DNA from: JBCDBL01 sp039183635
GTDB lineage: Bacteria > Pseudomonadota > Alphaproteobacteria > Caulobacterales > Parvularculaceae
Length of the DNA: 21,569 nucleotides
Direction of reading: 5' to 3'
NCBI GenBank assembly: GCA_039183635.1
Contig: JBCDBL010000075.1
Coordinates: 1 to 21,569 of the forward strand
Part shown: positions 15,901-21,569 of the stretch, one piece after another
How the letters are laid out: each line of letters opens with the position of its first letter
How positions within the stretch are numbered: the first letter of the stretch is position 1
Notes under the pieces: generated by a model
Seen by the model: only the letters and a program-made list of their open reading frames with translations
Told to the model about the DNA's origin: nothing
The model's database searches: none
Translations under genes and position numbers: made by a program

Positions 15901-16221
15901 ATGGGCTTTTCGATCATCGCCACCGGCGGCACGGCGGAATATCTGATCGCGCAAGGCGTGGAGGTGACCCGTGTCAATAAAGTGCTGGAAGGTCGGCCGC
16001 ATATTGTCGACGCCCTGAAGAACGGCGATGTGCAATTAATTTTCAACACCACGGAAACAGCGCAATCGATCAAGGATTCAAAATCCATCCGCCAAACCGC
16101 TTTACAACTTAGAATTCCATGTATCACAACCCTGGCGGGCGCCGCCTCGGCGGTGCGGGCGATCGCATCCTTGCGCGCGGGCGCCCTTGAAGTCGCCTCG
16201 TTGCAATCCTACACTTTATAG
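12919..16221 (+). CDS. carB: Carbamoyl phosphate synthase large subunit
   Basis: CarB makes carbamoyl phosphate from ammonia, bicarbonate and two ATP. It has 1100 residues and a complete layout. The first ATP-grasp synthetase half covers about 1-400 ([47 protein letters not shown]). The oligomerisation region covers ~400-555. The second ATP-grasp half begins with [19 protein letters not shown] and includes [16 protein letters not shown]. The C-terminal MGS-like allosteric domain covers ~960-1100 ([14 protein letters not shown]). The ATG at 12919 is chosen because [10 protein letters not shown] is the usual start. The frame is open further upstream, but that part overlaps the HEAT-like gene. 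GGAG sits 13 bases upstream. A terminator follows. Confidence 0.98.
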   Translation: [1100 protein letters not shown]

Positions 16222-16235
16222 AACCCGAAAAAGGC

Positions 16236-16281
16236 AACGTGCGCCGGCGATGCTTAGATGAGTATCGCCGCGTTCTTTTTT
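16236..16281 (+). terminator. Intrinsic terminator after carB
   Basis: CGGCGAT (16245-16251) and ATCGCCG (16264-16270) form a 7-bp stem, extended by AACG (16236-16239) with CGTT (16271-16274) past a 5-base bulge. Six Ts follow at 16276-16281. It lies 14 bases after the carB stop and only 33 bases before greA, so greA needs read-through or its own start. No good promoter is visible in between. Confidence 0.7.
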
Positions 16282-16314
16282 ACGCCTTTCACATAGGACG
16301 AGGGTGAGGACGAA

Positions 16315-16788
16315 ATGGAAAAAATACCAATGACCGCAGTGGGTTATGACCAAATCGACGAAGAGGTGAAGCGCCTTAAGACCGTCGAACGCCCGGCCGT
16401 CATTCAAGCCATCGCCGAGGCGCGCGCCCATGGCGATTTGTCGGAAAACGCCGAATATCACGCCGCGAAGGAGCGTCAGGGCTGGATCGAAGGCCAACTT
16501 CTGGAGCTGGAAGACAAGCTGTCCCGGGCGCAAGTGATCGATGTGGGCAAACTGGAAGGCCAGGACGTGAAATTCGGCGCCACCGTCACCATCGTTGATG
16601 AAGACACCGACGAAGAGGTGAAATATCAGATCGTCGGCGATTTCGAGGCGGACGTGAAGGAAGGCAAAATCTCCATCTCCTCCCCCATCGCCCGGGCCCT
16701 AATCGGCAAGGAAGTGGGCGATTCGGTCGAAGTGGCCGCCCCCGGCGGCGCCCGCGCCTACGAGATTTTAAAGGTGGAATATATTTGA
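16315..16788 (+). CDS. greA: Transcription elongation factor GreA
   Basis: GreA enters the secondary channel of RNA polymerase and stimulates cleavage of backtracked transcripts. The 157-residue protein has the N-terminal coiled coil (about 8-78) with the acidic tip GDLSENAEYHAAKERQ, including D41 and E44 that position the catalytic magnesium. It also has the C-terminal FKBP-like domain (about 85-157; FGATVTIVDEDTDEEVKYQIVG, ISISSPIARALIGKEVGD). Length is standard. GAGG at 16305-16308 precedes the ATG at 7-base spacing. An internal Met at residue 6 could be an alternative start but has no comparable ribosome binding site. The gene lies between carB and an ELM1-family gene, all on one strand. 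Confidence 0.97.
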   Translation: MEKIPMTAVGYDQIDEEVKRLKTVERPAVIQAIAEARAHGDLSENAEYHAAKERQGWIEGQLLELEDKLSRAQVIDVGKLEGQDVKFGATVTIVDEDTDEEVKYQIVGDFEADVKEGKISISSPIARALIGKEVGDSVEVAAPGGARAYEILKVEYI

Positions 16789-16801
16789 AATATCCCCCAT
16801 C

Positions 16802-16823
16802 ATCCCGGCGAAAAATCGGGGGT
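16802..16823. repeat. Hairpin between greA and the ELM1-family gene, possible REP-like element
   Basis: ATCCCG (16802-16807) pairs with CGGGGGT (16817-16823) around GCGAAAAAT, with a CTTT following. Read on the minus strand it begins GACCCCCGATTTTTCG and ends in CGGGATGATG, like the other palindromic repeats here. It may weakly attenuate transcription from greA. Confidence 0.4.
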
Positions 16824-16891
16824 CTTTGATCACATACCGACTATTATCAGTAGGCTGAGGGAAGTCCTGGCGACCACCGGGGCGATGGGGT

Positions 16892-17905
16892 ATGGAACAA
16901 ACATGCTGGGTCGTCACCGACGGCCGCGCGGGGATTGAGAACCAGGCCCTTGGCCTTGCCGAGGCCATAGGACGCCTGACGCCTCTCAATATCGTTCGTA
17001 AGCATATTTCCGTCAAAGCGCCATACAGATGGCTGCCGCGTCAGGCCTGGGGCGATCCGTTTACGAAATTCGCCAAAGGTTCGGAGACGCTTTTGCCGGT
17101 CTGGCCGGATCTTTGGATCGCCGCAGGACGGCTGTCAATCCCCTATACGATCGCCATGCGGAAGAAACACCCCGCCATGTTCACCGTACAAACTCAGGAC
17201 CCCCGCGCCCCGGCGGACCTGTTCGGCGCGGTCGTTCCCCCCGCCCATGACGACATCAAAGGCGACAATGTCGTCACGATGGTCGGCGCGCCGAACCGAC
17301 TGCAGGAAGACGATATTCTCGCCGACGCGCACAAGCTGCAAACGCTTTTGCCGAACCATGACGGCCCGCGGGTCGCCGCGCTGATCGGCGGGCGCAGTAA
17401 AGCGCACAAACTGTCCGCCCCGCGCGCCAAACATATCGGCGAGGCTCTGGCGCGGCTTGCCCGCGGCGGCGCCTATTTAATGGTCACCACTTCGCGCCGC
17501 ACAGGGGAGGTGAACGAGCGCATTCTACGCGAAGAACTGTCGCGCCTGTCCAACGTGTTTTTTTGGAACGGCGCGCCCCTTGAAACCCCGGAAGGGCCCC
17601 TCGAAAACCCCTATTTCGGCATGCTTGGCCTTGCCGATCATATTCTCGTGACGGCGGATTCGACAAACATGGCGACCGACGCGGCTTTCACCGGTGAGCC
17701 TGTGCACATCCTGCAGGTTGACGGAGGCTCCGCGAAATTCGAGGTGTTCCATGCGCGTCTGGAAAGCATGGGAATTTCGAGGCCTTTTGAGGACGGCAAG
17801 CTGAACACATGGTCCTATGCGCCGCTGCGCGAGACCGAGACCGCAGCGGCGAAGGTGTTGAATCTGTGGCGCAGACACCGTCAATACGGCTCACAAGAGC
17901 GTTAA
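16892..17905 (+). CDS. ELM1/DUF1022 family protein (mitochondrial fission ELM1-like)
   Basis: This 337-residue protein belongs to the family named after plant ELM1. Visible hallmarks are the N-terminal TDGRAGIENQALGLAEA (9-25), QTQDPRAP (100-107), a GGRSKAHKL loop (166-174), TTSRRTGEV (199-207) and the C-terminal LADHILVTADSTNMATDAA (247-265). The last has the look of the nucleotide-sugar end of GT-B glycosyltransferases, and bacterial members are suspected glycosyltransferase relatives. Their biochemical role is not established. There is no signal peptide or transmembrane helix. The ATG at 16892 has a loose GGGG upstream. It sits between greA and trxB, a context I recall from other alphaproteobacteria. 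Confidence 0.9.
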   Translation: MEQTCWVVTDGRAGIENQALGLAEAIGRLTPLNIVRKHISVKAPYRWLPRQAWGDPFTKFAKGSETLLPVWPDLWIAAGRLSIPYTIAMRKKHPAMFTVQTQDPRAPADLFGAVVPPAHDDIKGDNVVTMVGAPNRLQEDDILADAHKLQTLLPNHDGPRVAALIGGRSKAHKLSAPRAKHIGEALARLARGGAYLMVTTSRRTGEVNERILREELSRLSNVFFWNGAPLETPEGPLENPYFGMLGLADHILVTADSTNMATDAAFTGEPVHILQVDGGSAKFEVFHARLESMGISRPFEDGKLNTWSYAPLRETETAAAKVLNLWRRHRQYGSQER

Positions 17906-17995
17906 CGCCCCCTTGCGCCCGGCGGCGCGATGGAACACATAAGAGGGCCGCTCGGCGAAAAATATGTCACGACGTTCCACGAAGAGTTTCCTTCC

Positions 17996-18961
17996 ATGGC
18001 CAATGAAAAACACAGCAAAGTTCTGATCCTCGGCTCCGGCCCCGCCGGATACACCGCCGCCATCTACGCCGCCCGGGCGATGTTGAAGCCGGTCCTCGTC
18101 CACGGCCTGCAGCCCGGCGGACAGCTCACCATCACCACAGAGGTTGAAAACTATCCCGGCTTCGCGGACGTCATTCAGGGCCCCTGGCTGATGGAGCAAA
18201 TGCAAAAACAGGCCGAACATGTGGGCGTGGAGATGGTGAACGACACCATTGTCGAAGCGGATCTCGCCGCCCGGCCCGTGCGCCTTCACGGCGATTCAGG
18301 GACCATCTACACCGCGGACGTTCTAATAATTTGCACCGGCGCCCAGGCGAAATGGCTGGGTCTTCCGTCTGAAGAGCATTTTCAAGGCGCCGGCGTGTCG
18401 GCCTGCGCCACATGCGACGGGTTCTTTTATCGCGGAAAAAAAGTCGCCGTCGTCGGCGGGGGCAACACAGCCGTGGAGGAGGCTTTGTTCCTCACGAACT
18501 TCGCCGAAAAGGTCACGCTCGTCCACCGGCGCGACAGTCTGCGGGCGGAGAAAATTCTCCAGGACCGGCTTTTCAAAAACGAGAAGATCGAGGTCATCTG
18601 GGACCATGAAGTTGAGGAGGTGCTCGGCGATGAGGACCCGAAAGGGGTCACGGGCCTGCGCCTCAAATCGACCAAAACCGGCGAGACGCAAGACATCGCC
18701 GCCGACGGCTTTTTCGTCGCCATCGGCCACGCCCCGGCGACAGAGCTCTTCAAGGGGCAGGTCGAGATGAAAGACAGCGGTTATATCGTTACCTCGCCGG
18801 ACTCAACAGCGACCTCCATTCCCGGCGTTTACGCAGCCGGCGACGTGACCGATGAGATCTATCGCCAGGCTGTGACAGCCGCCGGCATGGGCTGCATGGC
18901 GGCTCTTGAAGCGGAAAAACACCTGGCTGAACGCGAAGCAATGCAAACCGCCGCAGAATAA
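17996..18961 (+). CDS. trxB: Thioredoxin reductase
   Basis: TrxB transfers electrons from NADPH through FAD to thioredoxin. With the start at 17996 the protein is 321 residues, the usual size. The FAD fold GSGPAGYTAAIYAAR is at 13-27, the redox-active CATC at C137-C140, the NADPH fold GGGNTAVEEA at 154-163 followed by HRR, and GVYAAGDV near the C-terminus. An in-frame ATG at 17930 would add 22 residues (MEHIRGPLGEK...) that are not typical of the family and has no better ribosome binding site, so the later start is preferred. The ribosome binding site at the chosen start is weak too (AGAG). It lies 90 bases after the ELM1-family gene. Confidence 0.96.
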   Translation: MANEKHSKVLILGSGPAGYTAAIYAARAMLKPVLVHGLQPGGQLTITTEVENYPGFADVIQGPWLMEQMQKQAEHVGVEMVNDTIVEADLAARPVRLHGDSGTIYTADVLIICTGAQAKWLGLPSEEHFQGAGVSACATCDGFFYRGKKVAVVGGGNTAVEEALFLTNFAEKVTLVHRRDSLRAEKILQDRLFKNEKIEVIWDHEVEEVLGDEDPKGVTGLRLKSTKTGETQDIAADGFFVAIGHAPATELFKGQVEMKDSGYIVTSPDSTATSIPGVYAAGDVTDEIYRQAVTAAGMGCMAALEAEKHLAEREAMQTAAE

Positions 18962-18981
18962 CGCCCCATTTCAAATGGTTT

Positions 18982-19010
18982 TTGCACATTCTTTGCATGG
19001 GCCCTATGGT
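18982..19010 (+). promoter_or_regulatory. Candidate promoter for the lysR-type gene
   Basis: TTGCAC (18982-18987) and TATGGT (19005-19010) are 17 bases apart, a good sigma70-like match located just after trxB. Transcription would start near 19017, leaving about 150 bases of leader before the regulator's ATG at 19171. The leader has no convincing small ORF. Confidence 0.45.
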
Positions 19011-19170
19011 GGATGTTGTAAAAGACCAAATAACAACGCGTCATATCGCGGGCGCACATGGGGAAATTCCGCACGATATCGGATAAAACGTTCATGTCGC
19101 TCGACGATGCGTACTGCGCGCGGAGGACAGGGTTTGTAAACTGCGAAGGTGCAAACCTGGTGTTAGGCAT

Positions 19171-20103
19171 ATGGATTGGGACAAGCTCAGACTATTTCAT
19201 GCGGTGGCCGGCACAGGCAGCCTGACGGCCGCATCGAAAATATTGGGCATGAGCCAGTCCGCCGTCAGCCGGAACATTAGCGCGTTGGAAGACAGCCTCG
19301 GGCATCCTTTATTCGTTCGGCACGCCAGAGGACTGTCCCTCACCGAACAAGGCGAGCTTTTGTACAAAGCCGCTTCGGACGTCGCCGCAACGCTGTCCCG
19401 AACCCGATCCAAATTGGATGATTGCGTACAAAATCCAAGCGGCGTGCTGCGTGTTATATGCCCGGTGTCCCTAGGCTCGTCCTGGCTTTCACCGAAACTT
19501 GCAGACTTCAGGCGCGCCTATCCGGAAATTGAGATTCGTCTCGATCTGACCGACGATGACGTGAACTACAACATCATCGAGCCGGATGTAATCTTGTCGT
19601 CGGTGCGACCGCAACAGCTGGATCATGTCTGTCGAAAGCTCTTCACAGTCGACTATAAGTTGTATGCTGCAAAAACATATATCGCACAGCGTGGGTTTCC
19701 CGGCAGCCCCTGCGATCTCGACGACCATGATGTCTTGATGTACGGGGCTTCCTCGATAAAACCGGCCAAGGGCGTGAACTGGGCGGCTTTGGCCGCACGG
19801 CCGGAAGACAATCCGCGTGACCCCGCGCTCCGGGCGAACAGCATTTACGCCTTATATCTCGCCGCCGCCAGCGGGGCTGGAATCGTCGGATTGCCTGCTT
19901 ATCTCGGCGATTCAGATGTACGGTTGACGCGGGTGTTGCCGAAAGAAAAGACGCCAGGCGTCGATATTTTCATGATTTATCCGGAAAATATGCGGCATTC
20001 CAAGCGCCATAGCGTCTTTCGGGAGTTTCTTGTCGCCATAAGCGGAGAATGGAATGACAAGACATCAGAGCAAAATGCGCAGAGCAATGCGGTCAGCGCA
20101 TAG
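19171..20103 (+). CDS. LysR-family transcriptional regulator
   Basis: This 310-residue protein has the N-terminal winged HTH of LysR regulators at about 1-62 (DKLRLFHAVAGTGSLTAAS, then MSQSAVSRNISALEDSLG and LFVRHARGLSLTEQG). A linker helix follows, then a periplasmic-binding-protein-like effector domain at ~90-295 beginning GVLRVICPVSLGSSWLSP. The effector ligand is not predictable. The ATG follows GTTAGGCAT, a close-spaced AGG ribosome binding site. It is preceded by trxB on the same strand. LysR regulators often control a divergent neighbour, but none exists here, so targets are probably elsewhere or include itself. The tail after about residue 295 is polar. Confidence 0.95.
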   Translation: MDWDKLRLFHAVAGTGSLTAASKILGMSQSAVSRNISALEDSLGHPLFVRHARGLSLTEQGELLYKAASDVAATLSRTRSKLDDCVQNPSGVLRVICPVSLGSSWLSPKLADFRRAYPEIEIRLDLTDDDVNYNIIEPDVILSSVRPQQLDHVCRKLFTVDYKLYAAKTYIAQRGFPGSPCDLDDHDVLMYGASSIKPAKGVNWAALAARPEDNPRDPALRANSIYALYLAAASGAGIVGLPAYLGDSDVRLTRVLPKEKTPGVDIFMIYPENMRHSKRHSVFREFLVAISGEWNDKTSEQNAQSNAVSA

Positions 20104-20213
20104 CTGTATTGTTCCATTTTCAATAGAAATTTGAAAATCAAGCCCTTACTACATCTGGGATGCTATTTTTTAGTTTCGAGCATTGGACCCTCCGAACCAT
20201 TTGCTCGACCACT

Positions 20214-20245
20214 GCCGGACCGTTGATAAACGGTCCGGCTTTTTT
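20214..20245 (+). terminator. Strong intrinsic terminator
   Basis: GCCGGACCGTT (20214-20224) and AACGGTCCGGC (20229-20239) make a perfect 11-bp stem with a GATA loop, followed by six Ts (20240-20245). It ends plus-strand transcription about 110 bases after the LysR-gene stop. It lacks a T-run in the opposite direction, so it does not serve the convergent dps gene. Confidence 0.92.
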
Positions 20246-20292
20246 GTACGCGCCAAATTTTATCGGCGACAACATTCAGGAAAAAATATCAT

Positions 20293-20766
20293 CTAACCCA
20301 GCATCGCCCGCAACATCCACGCTGTCTTTTCGTGGGTTTGAATGCGAACCGTAATCAGATCCTCCGTCGCTGCGTCATCGGCGGCGTCGGCAACCTCAAG
20401 GGCTTGTCGGGCGCGGCGCACAAGCGTTTCATGGCCCTCCAAAAGATTCGCGATCATCGTTTGCGCACTCGGTGTGGAGTTGTCGCCGGATTTAACTTCT
20501 GTCAGCTCTGCAAACGCCTCATAGGACCCCGGAGCGAAGGCGCCCAGCGCCCGGATGCGTTCCGCCACCTCATCGACAGCGGCCCACATCTCACGATATT
20601 GCTCTTCAAACATGGTGTGGAGCGTGTTGAACATCGGCCCTGTCACATTCCAGTGATAGCGATGCGTTTGGAGATACAGCGTGTACGTATCGGCCAGAAG
20701 CTTGTTCAAAGCCTCCGCCACGCCGGCGCGCTGCTCTTCGGACAATCCCGTGTTGACTTCAGCCAT
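20293..20766 (-). CDS. dps: Dps-family ferritin-like DNA-protection protein
   Basis: This 157-residue four-helix protein has the inter-subunit ferroxidase ligands of Dps at the correct spacing: H38 and H50 in one helix region (THRYHWNVTGPMFNTLH), then E54, D65 and E69 (FEEQY, DEVAERIRALG). Dps dodecamers oxidise Fe(II) with peroxide, store iron and shield DNA. The N-terminal tail is short and not lysine-rich, so direct DNA binding through that tail is less likely. GGAG precedes the ATG at 20766. Possible operator dyads lie upstream at 20801-20858. It is convergent with the LysR gene and downstream of the aminotransferase on the same strand. Confidence 0.94.
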   Translation of the reverse strand: MAEVNTGLSEEQRAGVAEALNKLLADTYTLYLQTHRYHWNVTGPMFNTLHTMFEEQYREMWAAVDEVAERIRALGAFAPGSYEAFAELTEVKSGDNSTPSAQTMIANLLEGHETLVRRARQALEVADAADDAATEDLITVRIQTHEKTAWMLRAMLG

Positions 20767-20800
20767 AGCTCATCTCCCGTCGTAAGGTTTCGATGAAAAA

Positions 20801-20858
20801 CACATATGTGCGGGGCAGGAGTGAAGCAAACAAATAATATCGACGCGCCGCATCGATA
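20801..20858 (-). promoter_or_regulatory. Dyad sites upstream of dps
   Basis: CACATATGTG (20801-20810) is a perfect 10-base palindrome 35 bases before the dps ATG. TATCGA-N9-TCGATA (20838-20858) is a second dyad. A -10-like TATTAT reads on the minus strand at 20839-20834, so the second dyad would cover the spacer of that promoter; the -35 is poor. Control by an oxidative-stress or iron regulator is plausible, but neither site is a pattern I can name. Confidence 0.35.
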
Positions 20859-20880
20859 AAACCGATGAGCGCAGTCCTCA

Positions 20881-20933
20881 CACCCCCGGCCATCCCCGCC
20901 TGTGCGGGAATGATCGAGGGGTTGGTGGGGGTG
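20881..20933. repeat. Nested palindromic repeat between the aminotransferase gene and dps
   Basis: An outer stem CACCCCC (20881-20887) with GGGGGTG (20927-20933) encloses CCATCCCC (20890-20897), which can pair with GGGGTTGG (20918-20925) through one G-U-type position. An alternative inner hairpin is CATCCCCGC-CTGT-GCGGGAATG (20891-20912). It begins 4 bases after the aminotransferase stop in that gene's direction. It may act as a 3' stabilising or terminating hairpin, but there is no T-run. Confidence 0.55.
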
Positions 20934-20936
20934 TTC

Positions 20937-21569
20937 TTATTTCAAAGACCCGCAGAACCGCTGGATGCGCGTACACGCCTCTTCTAAAGCCTCAGTCGAC
21001 GTTGCATAGGAAATCCGAAAAAACGGAGACAAGCCAAACGCCTCGCCATGAACGACCGCAACGGCCTCAGCCTCCAAAAGCGCGGCGGCGAAGTCGCCGT
21101 CCGTTTCGATGGTCTTGCCTTCCGGCGTTGTCTTGCCGATGGCGCCGGCGCACGACGGATAGACATAAAATGCGCCCTCAGGCGTAAGGCATTCCAGCCC
21201 TTCGGCCTCATTCAGCATGGAGACGACCAAATCGCGGCGCTGTTTAAAAACAGCATTGCGTTCGGCGAGGAAACCCTGGTCGCCGTTCAGGGCGGCGACG
21301 GCCGCCCATTGGCTGACGGAGCAGGGGTTGGATGTGGATTGCGATTCCAGCTTCGCCATTGTCTTAATGAGTTTTTCCGGCCCAGCCGCATACCCGATCC
21401 GCCAGCCCGTCATGGCGTAAGCCTTCGAGGCGCCGTTCATTGTCAGCGTGCGATCGTAGAGCGCCGGCTCCACCTCCGCAGGCGTTGCGAATTTGAAATC
21501 GTCATAGACGATGTGCTCATACATGTCGTCGCTGAGAATCCAGACATGGGGGTGGCGCATCAGCACATC
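20937..21569 (-). CDS. Aspartate-type PLP aminotransferase (aspC/aatA-like), C-terminal part
   Basis: The frame is open to the window edge (reading DVLMRHPHVW from 21569), so the N-terminal part is outside. The visible 210 residues are the second half of a fold-type I class I aminotransferase. ILSDDMYEHIVYD carries the aspartate/tyrosine PLP contacts. NGASKAYAMTGWRIGYAAGP holds the Schiff-base lysine (49th visible residue) and a phosphate-binding arginine. EGAFYVYPS and FRISYATS follow, the latter with the arginine that binds the substrate alpha-carboxylate. The pattern fits aspartate (or aspartate/prephenate) aminotransferases of alphaproteobacteria; exact specificity needs the missing half. 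The stop is followed by a palindromic repeat. Confidence 0.93.
   Translation of the reverse strand, partial: DVLMRHPHVWILSDDMYEHIVYDDFKFATPAEVEPALYDRTLTMNGASKAYAMTGWRIGYAAGPEKLIKTMAKLESQSTSNPCSVSQWAAVAALNGDQGFLAERNAVFKQRRDLVVSMLNEAEGLECLTPEGAFYVYPSCAGAIGKTTPEGKTIETDGDFAAALLEAEAVAVVHGEAFGLSPFFRISYATSTEALEEACTRIQRFCGSLK

Noticed and set aside
17898..17908. GCGTTAACGC palindrome at the end of the ELM1-family gene, similar to the carA sites
   Set aside because: It overlaps the stop codon, shares only the GTTAAC core plus one base each side, and no promoter is evident nearby. Chance is likely.
17930..17995. A 22-residue N-terminal extension of TrxB
   Set aside because: The extra residues are not part of the family fold and the upstream ATG has no good ribosome binding site. 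The start at 17996 gives the standard length.
18859..19170. A 103-codon minus-strand frame divergent from the LysR gene
   Set aside because: Its 3' third is antisense to trxB and the rest is low in protein-like features. I do not regard it as the expected divergent LysR target.
20170..20205. tRNA-like string (TTCGAGC ... GAACCA) before the terminator
   Set aside because: The T-arm and acceptor stems do not pair, and no 5' half with D- and anticodon arms is present.

Overview
The window reads as a chromosomal segment from an alphaproteobacterium. The grounds are gene content and order: ileS-lspA followed by a DUF3035/BamF-type lipoprotein, a MutL that carries the endonuclease motif expected in lineages without MutH, and a carB-greA-ELM1-family-trxB block. 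The DNA is GC-rich by eye, and codon use looks uniform. I see no rRNA or tRNA genes, CRISPR array, insertion sequence, integrase or phage gene. Most of the window is conserved core genome.

Layout. (1) 1-2178: a truncated membrane-protein gene (minus strand) diverges from a sterol-desaturase-family di-iron membrane hydroxylase, which converges on a PhyH-family dioxygenase. (2) 2417-8584, minus strand: ileS -> lspA -> bamF-like -> mutL. ileS and lspA overlap by 4 bases, and the BamF-like lipoprotein is itself a predicted LspA substrate. (3) 8585-10526: an accessory-looking stretch with a 456-base gap, a secreted DUF3011 protein with Gly/Tyr/Lys repeats, a DUF4332 helix-hairpin-helix protein, and several palindromic intergenic repeats. 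(4) 10527-16221: yqeY (minus) diverges from an operon carA - HEAT-like repeat gene - carB, whose promoter region is dense in dyad-symmetric sites. (5) 16236-20245: a terminator, then greA, an ELM1-family gene, trxB and a LysR regulator, closed by a strong intrinsic terminator. (6) 20293-21569, minus strand: a Dps-type ferritin and the C-terminal part of an aspartate-type aminotransferase.

How the genes relate: CarA and CarB make carbamoyl phosphate for pyrimidine and arginine synthesis. An uncharacterised HEAT-like protein is wedged between them with almost no spacing. LspA and BamF link to outer-membrane lipoprotein processing and beta-barrel assembly. TrxB and Dps belong to redox and oxidative defence.

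I see no clearly new defence or mobile system. The observations most worth following are the carA promoter dyads with the interposed HEAT gene, and a nested inverted repeat whose two arms differ by compensatory stem changes. The low-complexity DUF3011 protein and several unassigned palindromic operators come next.
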